64,000 nucleotides of DNA from positions 62,001 to 126,000 of the forward strand of contig NZ_JBFANZ010000013.1 of the NCBI RefSeq assembly GCF_040659735.1, in the 5' to 3' direction. Source of the DNA: Micromonospora_I sp040659735. GTDB taxonomy: Bacteria; Actinomycetota; Actinomycetes; Mycobacteriales; Micromonosporaceae. Positions within the stretch are counted from its first letter, which is position 1. Each line of letters opens with the position of its first letter. Below, piece after piece: positions 8,191 to 17,468 of this stretch. The notes beneath the pieces are model-generated. The model was not told the DNA's origin. It did not search any database and worked only from the letters and a program-made list of their open reading frames with translations. The position numbers were made by a program, and so were the translations under genes.

Positions 8191-9171
8191 TCAGCTCTTG
8201 GGCAGCCAGGCCTTCACCTTGTCCTGGTTGGCCTCGACCCACTTCTTCGCCGCCGCCTCCGGGGACATCTTGTCCTGGGCGATGTACTTGGCCACCAGGT
8301 TCTGGTCGGCGTTGCTCCACGTGAAGTTCTTGACCAACTGGTACGCCGGGCCGTTCGCGTCGGCGAACTTCTTGCTCACGATCTTGTCCAGGTCGTACTT
8401 CGGGTAGTCGCAGGCAACCTTCTCCGCGTCGGCGTCACACCCCGCCGTGTACGCGGGCAGGTTCACCTTGACCAGCTTGACCTCGGACAGGAACCACTGC
8501 GGGTCGTAGAAGTAGCCGATGAGGGGCGTCTTCTTCGCCTCGGCCTGACGGAATGCCTGGATCAACGCCGGCTCGCTGCCGGCATACACCACCTTGTAGT
8601 TCAGGCCGAGATTCTTCACCAGCGCCTCGTCGTTCGTGACGAAGGAGGGGTCGCCGTCGAGCAGTTGACCCTTGCCACCGGACTCCGACGTCTTGAACAG
8701 GGAGGCGTACTTGTTCAGGTTCTTCGAGTCGGTGATGTCCGGGTACTGCGCCGCCATCCACGGCGGTACATACCAGCCGATGACGCCCTCAACGCTGGTC
8801 GAGCCGGCGCTCACCGCGGTCTTCTGGTCCTCGATGTACTTCTTCTTCAGGTCGTCGTGGCCCCAGTTCTCGACGATCGCGTCCACTTCACCGGTGCCGA
8901 ACCCCTGCCACGCGATCTCTTCCTTGAGGTCCTTCTTCGTCACCTTGCACTTGAGCTCCGTCTCGGCGACGTACGCGATGACGGCGGCGTTGGCTTCGTA
9001 GCCGACCCACGGGTTGATGGCCACGTTGAACGTGCCGCAGCTCCCGGAGCCGGAGCCGGAAGCCGTCGAGTCGCCCACCTTCGCCCCGCCGCACCCCGTG
9101 AGCGCGAGCGCCGTCACGGTGGTGAGCGAGACAGCGGCGAGGCGCATCTTCCAACTGGTGTCACGTCTCAT
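8191..9171 (-). CDS. Glycine betaine ABC transporter substrate-binding lipoprotein
   Basis: A 326-residue OpuAC-family protein. MRRDTSWKMRLAAVSLTTVT, then a lipobox LTGC at about residues 24-27, makes it a membrane-anchored lipoprotein. The domain begins CGTFNVAINPWVGYEAN and contains ENWGHDDLKK, GVIGWYVPPWM, VYAGSEPALIQAF and NADQNLVAKYIAQD. The Trp/Tyr-rich WYVPPW segment is typical of the aromatic box that cages quaternary amines. RBS ggagg lies 7 nt before ATG 9171. It follows the permease by 84 bp and belongs to the same transport set. A close paralogue sits at 42074-43045 without partner genes. Confidence 0.92.
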   Translation of the reverse strand: MRRDTSWKMRLAAVSLTTVTALALTGCGGAKVGDSTASGSGSGSCGTFNVAINPWVGYEANAAVIAYVAETELKCKVTKKDLKEEIAWQGFGTGEVDAIVENWGHDDLKKKYIEDQKTAVSAGSTSVEGVIGWYVPPWMAAQYPDITDSKNLNKYASLFKTSESGGKGQLLDGDPSFVTNDEALVKNLGLNYKVVYAGSEPALIQAFRQAEAKKTPLIGYFYDPQWFLSEVKLVKVNLPAYTAGCDADAEKVACDYPKYDLDKIVSKKFADANGPAYQLVKNFTWSNADQNLVAKYIAQDKMSPEAAAKKWVEANQDKVKAWLPKS

Positions 9172-9255
9172 GCTTCGTCCTCCGGAGATGTCGGTCGTCG
9201 GTCGATCTTTGGTCTGCGCCGCTCCGGACCCCTGGCCGTGGAGCGCTGGTGCGAG

Positions 9256-11265
9256 TTACGTGTGCGTGGACGCCGGGCCGCTCCCCGAGCGGTCCGCCGC
9301 GGCGCGCGCGATCCGGTCGAGCATGATCCCGAGCAGGACGATCGCGGCGCCCGCGGCGAGACCCTTGCCGTACAGCTGTCCCTGCGAGAACCCGGCGACC
9401 ACGTCGTAGCCGAGGGCGCCGGCCCCGACGAGACCGCCGACGACCACCATGGACAGTACGTAGATCAGGCCCTGGTTCGCCGCCAGCGTCAACGACTGCC
9501 GCGCCATGGGCAACTGCACCTTCGTGATCATCTGCCAGCTGCTCGAGCCCGCCGCGGTCGCGGCCTCCACCGTCGTCGCGGGCACGCCACGCACCCCGTC
9601 GGCGACGATCTTGATCGCGACCGGCGCGGCGTACACCACCCCGGCGAAGATCGCGGTGAACCGGCTCGCCGAGAAGAGGGCAAGGAACGGGATCAGGTAG
9701 ACGAAGGCCGGCATCGTCTGCCCGGCGTCGAGGACCGGGCGGATCACGCGGTCCGCCCGGCTGCTGCGCCCCATCCACACCCCGACCACGATGCCCAGCG
9801 CCATCACCAGCAGCGTCGCGACGATCGTCATCGCCAGGGTGACCATGCTGTCCTGCCAGAGCCCGGTGGCGACGAGCAACGCCACGCACACCGCGGCGGT
9901 GAGCGCGGCGCGGACGTTGCCGAGCAGCGCCGCGAGCGTCACGGCGACCGCGCCCACCAGCCACCAGGGCGAGTCGGCCAGCAGCGCCTGGAACGGGTTG
10001 AGCAGCGCGACGGTGGTCACGTCCTTGAACGCGCCGGTGACACCGGACAGGTCGTCCTGCGCCCACGTGGTCACGGAGGTCGCGGCCTGCGACAGGTAGC
10101 TGCCGACCTCGAAGCCGCCCGGGAACTCGGCCGCCCAGAGGTAGGTGTAGGACAGGTAGGAGCAGACCAGTGCCACGACACCGAACGCGACCGTCAGTGG
10201 TCGGCGCAGGCGCTGACCGCGGCCGCGCCCGTCGTCCGGGCGTTCCTGCACGCGCGCGCTGGCCGCCGTGGTGACGCGGTCCAGAACGATGGCCATGACC
10301 ACAATCGCCAGCCCCGCGTTGAACGCGGTGCCGACGTCGAGGGTCTGCAGCGCCTTGATGACCGTCTTGCCCAGGCCCGGGGCGTCGATGAGGGCCGCGA
10401 TGGTCACCATCGAGAGCGCCGCCATGATCGTCTGATTGACGCCCAGCACGATCGTGCGCTTGGAGAGCGGCAGCAGCACCTTCGTCAGCGCCTGCAGGCG
10501 GGTCGCCCCGAGCGAGTCGGTGGCCTCCAGCGGCGGGTGGGGCACCGATCGGATGCCGTGGGCGGTGATGCGGATCGCCGGCGGCATGGCGTAGATCAGG
10601 GTCGCGATCGTCGCGGCCGCCGGCCCGATCATGAACAGCAGGGTGAGCGGCGCGAGGTAGACGAAGGTGGGCATCGTCTGCATGAAGTCCAGAAATGGCG
10701 TGATCACCCGGTGGAACCGGTCCGACAACCCGGCCCAGATACCCAGGGGAATGCCGAAGAGCAGCGAGACGAAGACCGCGGAGAGCGTCAGCGCGAGCGT
10801 GTCCATGCTCTCCTGCCACAGTCCCTGCAGGCCGAACAGCACGAAGCCACCCGCCGCGAGCAGGGCCACCCGCCAGTTGCCGAACGCCCAGCCGGCGTAC
10901 GCGACGATCGCGACGACGCCCAGCCACCCCAGCACAGGCAGGGGGCGCCCGTACGACGGCTGCGCGATGAGCCCCTGGATGAAGACGACCAGGGTGTCGA
11001 TGACCGCGCGGATCTCGTTGAAGACGTAGAGGAACAGCGGGTTGCTGTTGCGGTTCGCGCCCACCGTGTCGTTGACGTCGTTGAGCCAGCGGTGCAGCGG
11101 GGTCAGGGAGGCGGCGGAGAGGTCCAGCGTGTCGCGCCCGCGCAGCAACACCCAGACGACCAGCCAGATCGCGAGGACACCGCCCACCGCGAGCGGCCGG
11201 TTGAGACGCCGCCGCAGGCCGGGCCGCGACGACACGGCGGCGGCGGGGGTGGTCGTCGCGGTCAT
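9256..11265 (-). CDS. Fused double permease of the betaine ABC transporter
   Basis: A 669-residue membrane protein with two complete ProW/OpuAB-like permease domains in tandem. The first (about residues 120-330) has LWQESMDTLALTLSAVFVSL and SDRFHRVITPFLDFMQTMPT. The second (about 430-650) repeats LWQDSMVTLAMTIVATLLV and SRADRVIRPVLDAGQTMPAF. Each has the EAA-type loop (EATDSLGATRLQ and EAATAAGSSSWQ). Usually one permease gene gives a homodimer; here both halves are in one chain, so one polypeptide could form the whole pore. ATG 11265 shares one base with the ATPase stop. A longer frame upstream is antisense-like and rejected. Confidence 0.9.
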   Translation of the reverse strand: MTATTTPAAAVSSRPGLRRRLNRPLAVGGVLAIWLVVWVLLRGRDTLDLSAASLTPLHRWLNDVNDTVGANRNSNPLFLYVFNEIRAVIDTLVVFIQGLIAQPSYGRPLPVLGWLGVVAIVAYAGWAFGNWRVALLAAGGFVLFGLQGLWQESMDTLALTLSAVFVSLLFGIPLGIWAGLSDRFHRVITPFLDFMQTMPTFVYLAPLTLLFMIGPAAATIATLIYAMPPAIRITAHGIRSVPHPPLEATDSLGATRLQALTKVLLPLSKRTIVLGVNQTIMAALSMVTIAALIDAPGLGKTVIKALQTLDVGTAFNAGLAIVVMAIVLDRVTTAASARVQERPDDGRGRGQRLRRPLTVAFGVVALVCSYLSYTYLWAAEFPGGFEVGSYLSQAATSVTTWAQDDLSGVTGAFKDVTTVALLNPFQALLADSPWWLVGAVAVTLAALLGNVRAALTAAVCVALLVATGLWQDSMVTLAMTIVATLLVMALGIVVGVWMGRSSRADRVIRPVLDAGQTMPAFVYLIPFLALFSASRFTAIFAGVVYAAPVAIKIVADGVRGVPATTVEAATAAGSSSWQMITKVQLPMARQSLTLAANQGLIYVLSMVVVGGLVGAGALGYDVVAGFSQGQLYGKGLAAGAAIVLLGIMLDRIARAAADRSGSGPASTHT

Positions 11266-12344
11266 CAGGCCCCGGCCTCCGCGCCGGCCACGACGGCGAG
11301 GATCTCCTCGTCGCCGACGATCCCCAGCAGCTGCCCGTCCTTGACGACCTTCACCGGCCGCTCGGCGGCGAGCACGGATCGCGTGGCATCGCGCACGATC
11401 ACATCGGGACCCAGCTCCGGGCCGTCGAGGGGGTCGTCCGGACGCGGTGGGCGCATGATCCACCGCAGCGTGAGGACATGCGAGCGGGGCACGTCCCGAA
11501 CGAAGTCGCGGACGTAGTCGTCCGCGGGCGCCCCGACAAGTTCGTCGCCGGTGCCGGTCTGCACCATGCGGCCGTCCCGCATGATCAGGATCCGGTCGCC
11601 CAGCTTCAGCGCCTCGGACAGGTCGTGGGTGATGAAGACCATCGTCTTGCCGACCTCGCGGTGCAGCCGGATGACCTCGTTCTGCATGTCGCGGCGGATC
11701 AGCGGGTCCAGCGCGGAGAAGGGCTCGTCGAAGAAGAGCACGTCCGGGTCGCCGGCCAGCGCCCTGGCCAGCCCCACCCGCTGCTGCATGCCGCCGGAGA
11801 GCTGGTCGGGATAGGAGTTCTCATAGCCGCCGAGGCCGACGAGCTCGATCACCTCCATCGCCCGACGGGCGCGCTCGGCGCGAGCGGTGCCCCGGATTTC
11901 CAGCCCGTAGGCGACGTTATCCACGACGCGGCGGTACGGAAGGAGGCCGAAGTGCTGGAAGACCATCGAGAACTTCCGCCGGCGTAGTTCGCGCAGCCGC
12001 TTCTTGTCGGCGTGCAGGATGTCCTCGCCCTCGAACACCACCTCGCCCGCGGTCGGCTCCACCAGCCGGGTCAGGCACCGCACCAGCGTGGACTTGCCCG
12101 AGCCCGACAACCCCATCACCACGAACACCTCACCGGGCGCCACGTCGAACGCGACGTCACGGACCGCCGCGGTGCACCGCGTGCGGTCCATCAGCTCCCG
12201 CCGCGACAGAGCGGCCAGCTCCGCAGACCGTGGCACCTGCGCGGCGTTGGGTCCGAACACCTTCCACAGATCCCTGACGGAGATGACCGGGGAGGGACCG
12301 CCGCCGGCCTCCTGCCGCGGCGGTGCGGCGGCCTCCGTGCTCAT
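11265..12344 (-). CDS. Glycine betaine ABC transporter ATPase
   Basis: A 359-residue ProV/OpuAA-type ATPase. Walker A is GLSGSGKST (about residues 79-87), the Q-loop is MVFQHFGLLPYRRV, the signature is LSGGMQQRVGLARALA, Walker B is VLFFDEPFSALDP and the H-loop is FITHDLSEALKLGD. The insertion before Walker A with SRRELMDRTRC is typical of the betaine/proline subfamily. The C-terminal 80 residues are a short CBS-like module (VIVRDATRSVLAAERPVKVV), which in relatives senses ionic strength; I infer but cannot show that here. It follows betB by 121 bp on the same strand. Confidence 0.92.
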   Translation of the reverse strand: MSTEAAAPPRQEAGGGPSPVISVRDLWKVFGPNAAQVPRSAELAALSRRELMDRTRCTAAVRDVAFDVAPGEVFVVMGLSGSGKSTLVRCLTRLVEPTAGEVVFEGEDILHADKKRLRELRRRKFSMVFQHFGLLPYRRVVDNVAYGLEIRGTARAERARRAMEVIELVGLGGYENSYPDQLSGGMQQRVGLARALAGDPDVLFFDEPFSALDPLIRRDMQNEVIRLHREVGKTMVFITHDLSEALKLGDRILIMRDGRMVQTGTGDELVGAPADDYVRDFVRDVPRSHVLTLRWIMRPPRPDDPLDGPELGPDVIVRDATRSVLAAERPVKVVKDGQLLGIVGDEEILAVVAGAEAGA

Positions 12345-12465
12345 GCCGCCGCTCCGCCGCGCGGCGCGGTGATGGAGAGGGCATCGCCGGGACGGCGGCG
12401 GTAGTGGGTACGGATGAACACAGCCGAACCTCTTCTCTCAGGCGGCGGTCGCAGACGGCGGCTCG

Positions 12466-13935
12466 CTAGTCGTGGAACCAGTGCTGCGGACGGGGATCGA
12501 TGTTCTGCCAGATGTGTTTGGTCTCGCGGTACTCGTCCAGGCCGCTGGGGCCGAGCTCGCGGCCGATCCCGGACTGTTTGAAACCGCCCCACTCCGCCTG
12601 CGGCACGTACGGGTGGTAGTCGTTGATCCAGACCGTGCCGTGCCGCAGCCGCTGCGCCACCCGCTGGGCCTTTCCGGCGTCCCGGGTCCACACCGCCCCG
12701 GCGAGGCCGTAGTCGGTGTCGTTCGCGATGCGTACCGCGTCGTCCTCGCCGGTGAAGGTCTCGACGGTGAGAACCGGGCCGAACGACTCCTCGCGCACCA
12801 CGGTCATGTCCCGGTGGCAGCCGTCGAGCACCGTCGGCAGATAGAAGAAGCCGTCGGCGAGGTGCGGATCGTCCGGGCGGCGGCCGCCGCAGCGCAGCTC
12901 CGCGCCCTCGGCGATGCCGGCGGCGACGTACGTCTCGATCTTCGCCCGGTGCGCGGCGGAGATCAGCGGGCCGGTCTCCGCCCGCGGATCGAACGGGCCG
13001 CCGAGGCGGATCCGCCCGGCACGGGCCACGAGGGCGTCGACGAAGGCGTCGTGGATGGAGGCCTCGACGACGAGCCGGGCGCCGGCCGAGCAGACCTGTC
13101 CAGAGTGGAGGAACACCGCCGTGAGCGCGAAGTCCACGGCGGTGTCGAAGTCGGCGTCGGCGAAGACGATGTTCGGGTTCTTTCCGCCCAGTTCGAGCGC
13201 CACCCGCTTCACCGTTCCGGCGGCCGCGGCCATCACGCCGCGCCCCGTCGCGAGGCCGCCGGTAAACGAGACCAGGTCGACATCGCGGTGCTCGGCGAGC
13301 GGTGCACCGACCTCGGCGCCGGCGCCGAGGACCAGGTTGGCGACGCCGGCGGGGAGCCCGGCCTCGTCGAGGAGCCGCATCAGCAGGATCGCCGTGGAGG
13401 GGGTGAGCTCGCTGGGCTTGAGGACGAAGGTGTCGCCCGCGGCGAGCGCCGGGGCGACCTTCCACGAGGTCTGCAGTAGCGGATAGTTCCAGGGCGTGAT
13501 GAGCCCGCACACCCCGATGGGCTCATGCACCACCCGACTGATCGCGTCGTCGCGCCCGGTGTCGATGACGCGTCCGCTGTCGGTGCCGGCGATGCCCGCG
13601 TAGTACCGGAAACACGCGGCGACGTCGTCGATGTCGTATTCGCTCTCCATCAGCCGCTTACCGGTGTCGAGCGATTCCGCCCGGGCGAGCTCGTTCTTGT
13701 CGCGTTCAATCAGCTCCGCGACGCGGTACAGCAGCGCGCCGCGCTGGCGCGCCGGCGTCGTCGGCCACGGCCCCTCGTCGAACGCCACGCGGGCCGCGCC
13801 AATCGCGGCGAGCGTGTCTTCGCGGGTCGCCTCGGCGACGGTGTCGACGAGGCTCCCATCGGCGGGGCACCGGATCTCGCGATGGCCGCCAGCTATCGGC
13901 TCGCGCCACTCACCTGCGACGAACAACTGTTTCAC
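12466..13935 (-). CDS. betB: Betaine aldehyde dehydrogenase
   Basis: A 489-residue NAD(P)-dependent aldehyde dehydrogenase. It shows the cofactor region PWNYPLLQTSWKVAPALAAG, the general base in ALELGGKNPNIVFADADF, the catalytic cysteine in SGQVCSAGARLVVE and the C-terminal EYRETKHIWQNI. The family is large, but its place directly after betA in a betaine locus points to betaine aldehyde as substrate. It would give glycine betaine, which feeds the Rieske monooxygenase at 24460. The gap to betA is 36 bp, consistent with one transcript. Confidence 0.88.
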   Translation of the reverse strand: MKQLFVAGEWREPIAGGHREIRCPADGSLVDTVAEATREDTLAAIGAARVAFDEGPWPTTPARQRGALLYRVAELIERDKNELARAESLDTGKRLMESEYDIDDVAACFRYYAGIAGTDSGRVIDTGRDDAISRVVHEPIGVCGLITPWNYPLLQTSWKVAPALAAGDTFVLKPSELTPSTAILLMRLLDEAGLPAGVANLVLGAGAEVGAPLAEHRDVDLVSFTGGLATGRGVMAAAAGTVKRVALELGGKNPNIVFADADFDTAVDFALTAVFLHSGQVCSAGARLVVEASIHDAFVDALVARAGRIRLGGPFDPRAETGPLISAAHRAKIETYVAAGIAEGAELRCGGRRPDDPHLADGFFYLPTVLDGCHRDMTVVREESFGPVLTVETFTGEDDAVRIANDTDYGLAGAVWTRDAGKAQRVAQRLRHGTVWINDYHPYVPQAEWGGFKQSGIGRELGPSGLDEYRETKHIWQNIDPRPQHWFHD

Positions 13936-13971
13936 GAACGACTCCCCGTTGCGTTGTCCGCGTCGCCCCGG

Positions 13972-15684
13972 CTAATGCAAGGCACCACTTTCTCCTCTCG
14001 ACGAAGTGGCGTCAAGGACTGTCGGCGAGCCGGGTCGGTGACGGTAGAACGGAACGGGCGACGGTGGCAACGGCGTATTGCCCAGGATCAGATCGGCCGC
14101 CTTCTCGGCCACCATCATCACGGGGGCGTAGATGTTGCCGTTCGTGACGTAGGGCATGACGGAGGCGTCGACCACCCGCAGCCCGCTCACGCCGTGTACC
14201 CGCATGGTCAGGGGATCGACGACCGACATCTCGTCCGTCCCCATCTTCGCGGTGCAGGACGGGTGGAGGGCTGTTTCGCCCTCCTTCGCCACCCAGTCCA
14301 GAATCTCCTCGTCGGTCTGCACCGAGGGCCCGGGAGAGATCTCGCCGCCGTTGAAGCCGTCCAGGGCCGGCTGATTGAGGATGTTGCGCGAGACCCGGAT
14401 GGCCTCCACCCATTCGCGCCGGTCCTGCTCGGTCGAGAGATAGTTGAAGCGCAGCGCGGGGTGCACCTTCGGGTCGCGGCTGACGATTTTCACCGATCCG
14501 CGCGCGTCGGAGTACATGGGACCGACGTGCACCTGGTAGCCATGACCGCCGGCCGGGGACGACCCGTCGTAGCGGACCGCGATCGGCAGGAAGTGGAACA
14601 TCAGGTTCGGATATTCCACCACGTCGTTGCTGCGGACGAAGCCGCCCGCCTCGAAGTGGTTGGTGGCGCCCGGGCCCTTGCGCAGGAACAGCCACTGCGC
14701 GCCGATCCACGGTCGGTACCGCCATTTCATGTACGGCTGTATCGACACCGGCTGTGTGCAGGCGTGCTGGACGTAGACCTCGAGGTGGTCCTGGAGGTTC
14801 TCGCCCACGCCGGGGAGGTGATGGACGGGATCGATGCCGAGCGCGCGCAATTCGTCGGCGTTGCCGACCCCGGACAGCTGCAGCAGTTGCGGCGAGTTGA
14901 TGGCGCCGCCGCAGAGGATCACCTCGGCGGCGCGCACGGTGCGGGGCGCGCCGCGTCCGCGGGTGTACTCGACGCCGACCGCCCGCTTGCCCTCGAACAG
15001 GACCCGGGTGACGAACGCGCGCGTGCGTACCTCGAGGTTGGGTCGCTTCATCACGGGGTGCAGGTACGCCCGCGCGGCGGAGAGCCGCCGTCCCTTGTGG
15101 ATGTTGCGGTCGAACCGGGCGAAGCCCTCCTGCCGTTCGCCGTTGACGTCGTCGGTGAGTGGATATCCGGCCTGCTGCGTCGCTTCGAGCATCGCGCCGA
15201 AGAGCGGGTTGGTCGCGGGGCCGCGTTCCAGCGTCAGCGGGCCGCCGTGGCCGCGGAAGGGATCGTCGGGGTCGGCCGCCAGGCAGTTCTCCATCTTGTT
15301 GAAGTACGGCAGGCAGTGGGCGTAGTCCCAGGTCTCCATGCCGGGATCGGCGCCCCACCGCTCGTAGTCCATCGGGTTGCCGCGCTGGAAGATCATCCCG
15401 TTGATGCTGCTCGACCCGCCGAGGACCTTGCCCCGGGCGTGGTAGATCCGCCGCCCGCGCATGTGCGGCTCCGGCTCGGACTCGTACTTCCAGTCGTAGA
15501 AGCGGCTCCCGATCGGGAACGGCAGCGCCGCCGGCATGTGGATGAAGACGTCCCACAGATAGTCGCGGCGTCCCGCCTCCAGCACGAGCACCCGGGTGGA
15601 GGGGTCGGCGGAGAGCCGGTTGGCGAGCGCGCTGCCCGCCGATCCGCCGCCGACGATGACATAGTCGTACTGCTCTGACGTCAT
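13972..15684 (-). CDS. betA: Choline dehydrogenase (GMC oxidoreductase)
   Basis: A 570-residue FAD-dependent GMC-family enzyme. It has the N-terminal dinucleotide fold YDYVIVGGGSAGSALANRLS and LVLEAGRRD, the GMC signature 1 region GKVLGGSSSINGMIFQRG, signature 2 GGAINSPQLLQLSGVG, and the C-terminal active site HPSCTAKMG and VTNGNIYAPVMMVAEKAADL. It would oxidise choline to betaine aldehyde. The gene starts 1 bp after the Rieske ferredoxin stop. Length matches BetA (about 550-570). GMC enzymes are diverse, so the choline call leans on the neighbours. Confidence 0.88.
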   Translation of the reverse strand: MTSEQYDYVIVGGGSAGSALANRLSADPSTRVLVLEAGRRDYLWDVFIHMPAALPFPIGSRFYDWKYESEPEPHMRGRRIYHARGKVLGGSSSINGMIFQRGNPMDYERWGADPGMETWDYAHCLPYFNKMENCLAADPDDPFRGHGGPLTLERGPATNPLFGAMLEATQQAGYPLTDDVNGERQEGFARFDRNIHKGRRLSAARAYLHPVMKRPNLEVRTRAFVTRVLFEGKRAVGVEYTRGRGAPRTVRAAEVILCGGAINSPQLLQLSGVGNADELRALGIDPVHHLPGVGENLQDHLEVYVQHACTQPVSIQPYMKWRYRPWIGAQWLFLRKGPGATNHFEAGGFVRSNDVVEYPNLMFHFLPIAVRYDGSSPAGGHGYQVHVGPMYSDARGSVKIVSRDPKVHPALRFNYLSTEQDRREWVEAIRVSRNILNQPALDGFNGGEISPGPSVQTDEEILDWVAKEGETALHPSCTAKMGTDEMSVVDPLTMRVHGVSGLRVVDASVMPYVTNGNIYAPVMMVAEKAADLILGNTPLPPSPVPFYRHRPGSPTVLDATSSRGESGALH

Positions 15685-15685
15685 G

Positions 15686-16051
15686 TCAGGCTCGCCTCGC
15701 CTCGTGGCTCAAAGTGGCTGGGCCGGGGGGAAGGTTCGGCGCCTCGTCGGAGAGGGCGACCCGCACCATCCCGTCGGTCACCTCGACCCGGTGGGTGCGC
15801 ACCGGTTTCTTCGCCGGCGGCGCGTCCACCTGCCCGGTCCGCAGGTCGAACCGGGACGCGTGCAGCGGGCACTCGACCTCGCACCCTTCGAGCCAGCCGT
15901 CGGCCAGCGACGCGTCCTGATGGGTGCACGTGTCGTCGACCGCGAACAGTTGGCCGTCCTCGGTGTGGAAGATCGCCACCGGCGGGTCCGTCGCCCAGCG
16001 GAACGACTCGCCGCGGGGGATGGCGCTGAGCGGGCAAACGGGTTGCATCAT
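15686..16051 (-). CDS. Rieske [2Fe-2S] ferredoxin
   Basis: A 121-residue small Rieske protein. The cluster ligands are CTH (about residue 42) and CPLH (about 61) in the motifs CTHQDASLADG and CEVECPLHASRFDL. It has no membrane anchor, so it is a soluble electron carrier of the bipD/benzene-dioxygenase type. ATG 16051 follows caggag. It lies between the FAD reductase and betA. The likely partner is the Rieske oxygenase at 24460-25584, which needs a reductase chain that is otherwise absent; this link is inferred from the locus. Confidence 0.9.
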   Translation of the reverse strand: MMQPVCPLSAIPRGESFRWATDPPVAIFHTEDGQLFAVDDTCTHQDASLADGWLEGCEVECPLHASRFDLRTGQVDAPPAKKPVRTHRVEVTDGMVRVALSDEAPNLPPGPATLSHEARRA

Positions 16052-16098
16052 GCGGGCTCCTGACGCGTCGCCGAGGGCGGGCGAGGTGGTCGTTGCGG

Positions 16099-17286
16099 TC
16101 ACGGCGTGTGGACCGGGACGGGATCGGGGGCGCGCAGTTGACGCCGCCACCGGGTGAACAGCTTTGCCTGGTTCATGCCGAGCACGGCGACGGGGCGTCC
16201 GTCGCGTTCGTACACCGCGAGAAAACTGCGCTGGGCCGGGTCGCCTTCGACGAGCCGCACGGTGTCGCCGTCCGCGCGGTGCCCGGCGAACTGCACGCGC
16301 ACGCCGTACTGGTCGGACCAGAAGTAGGGGGCGGCGATGTGTGCCCGCCGGGGGTGGGCCGCGCCGGCGAGGAGCGTCGTGACGGCGGTGGCGGGCTGCT
16401 CGTGCGCGTGTGTCCAGTGCTCGGTGCGGACGATTCCGCCCGCGTAGGGGCTGAAGGACGCCGCGCAGTCGCCGGTGGCGACGACGGCAGGCAGGTTGGT
16501 CGCGCACGCCGCGTCGGTGACGACGCCGCCGTGGATCTCCAGCCCGGAGTCGGCCAGCCACTCCACATTGGGTTGGGCGCCGATGCCGACGACCACGACG
16601 TCGGCCGGCAGCCGCGTCCCGTCGGCGAGCTCGACCGCCTCCACCCGTTCCGATCCGACCAGCCGGGCCACGCCGGTGCCGGTCAGCAATCGGACGCCGT
16701 GGTCGGCGTGCAGGCCCGCGCAGACCGATCCCATCTCGACGCCGAGGGGTGCGGCGAGCGGCGTGGGCAGGGCCTCGACGACGGTGACGTCGAGGCCGAG
16801 GGACCGGGCACTGGAGGCGACCTCCGCTCCGAGGAAGCCCGCGCCGATCACGACCAGCCGTTCGGCGGCGGCGAGATCTCGCCGAAGCGCCACCGCGTCG
16901 TCTAGGGTTCGCAGGGTGTGTACGCCGCTGACGGTTTCGGTGCCTGGCAGGCGCCGGGCCCGCGCGCCGGTGGCGAGGATGACGGCGTCCACCGGGATCT
17001 CCGCACCGTCGGCGAGAGTGATGCTGCGGTTGCGGGCGTCGAGGCGGACCGCGGCGGTGCCGAGTCGCCACTCGACGTCGAGGGCCTCGTCGGGGTCGGC
17101 GAGCGCGAGATCGGCCTCCGTGCATGCGCCGGTCAGGAAGGCCTTCGACAGCGGGGGCCGGTCGTAGGGCGCGTGGCGCTCCGCGCCGATGGCGATGATC
17201 GAGCCGTCGTAGGACTGTTGACGGAGCGCACGGGCGGCGGCCACGCCGGCGAGCGAGGCGCCGACGACGGCGATCCGACGTATCAC
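16099..17286 (-). CDS. FAD-dependent NAD(P)H:ferredoxin reductase
   Basis: A 395-residue reductase of the oxygenase-coupled ferredoxin reductase family. The FAD fold is IRRIAVVGASLAGVAAARAL with APYDRPPLSKAFL. The NAD fold is RLVVIGAGFLGAEVASSARS. ATGDCAASFSPYAGG is the second FAD motif. A C-terminal Reductase_C-like domain has YFWSDQYGVRVQFAGH and LGMNQAKLFTRWRRQL. The start is GTG 17286 after cggaggg, 47 bp ahead of the Rieske gene. It probably reduces that ferredoxin for betaine demethylation. The gene is the first of the minus-strand unit running to the transporter. Confidence 0.9.
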   Translation of the reverse strand: MIRRIAVVGASLAGVAAARALRQQSYDGSIIAIGAERHAPYDRPPLSKAFLTGACTEADLALADPDEALDVEWRLGTAAVRLDARNRSITLADGAEIPVDAVILATGARARRLPGTETVSGVHTLRTLDDAVALRRDLAAAERLVVIGAGFLGAEVASSARSLGLDVTVVEALPTPLAAPLGVEMGSVCAGLHADHGVRLLTGTGVARLVGSERVEAVELADGTRLPADVVVVGIGAQPNVEWLADSGLEIHGGVVTDAACATNLPAVVATGDCAASFSPYAGGIVRTEHWTHAHEQPATAVTTLLAGAAHPRRAHIAAPYFWSDQYGVRVQFAGHRADGDTVRLVEGDPAQRSFLAVYERDGRPVAVLGMNQAKLFTRWRRQLRAPDPVPVHTP

Positions 17287-17299
17287 ACCACTGCCCTCC

Positions 17300-17364
17300 G
17301 TTGTGGATTGCGAAACGGCTCGTGAGATACGCAACAGCGTGCACGTGGGTTTCCGCGTAGTCAA
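17300..17364 (-). promoter_or_regulatory. Ferredoxin-reductase promoter with IclR-type operators
   Basis: On the minus strand: -35 TTGACT (17364-17359), 17-bp spacer, -10 CACGCT (17341-17336), then directly GTTGCGTATC (17335-17326). A weaker copy, GTTTCGCAAT, lies 19 bp on (17316-17307). The plus strand carries GTTGTGGATT at 17300-17309. The arrangement matches the soxB and dmgO promoters. The diverging iclR gene begins about 105 bp away, so one bound protein could affect both directions. Confidence 0.6.
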
Positions 17365-17468
17365 GACATGAAATGAGCTGGTTGCCGAAGCGGTCGCCGG
17401 TGGTGGCGTGCGGCCGCGCCGTACGACGCCATCGCGCGGCATCGGAAGTGCTCGCTTATTGTTCCGCC

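Noticed and set aside
8665..11517. 950-codon open frame on the plus strand
   Set aside because: Antisense to three transporter genes. Composition is Arg/His-rich, as expected for a shadow frame.
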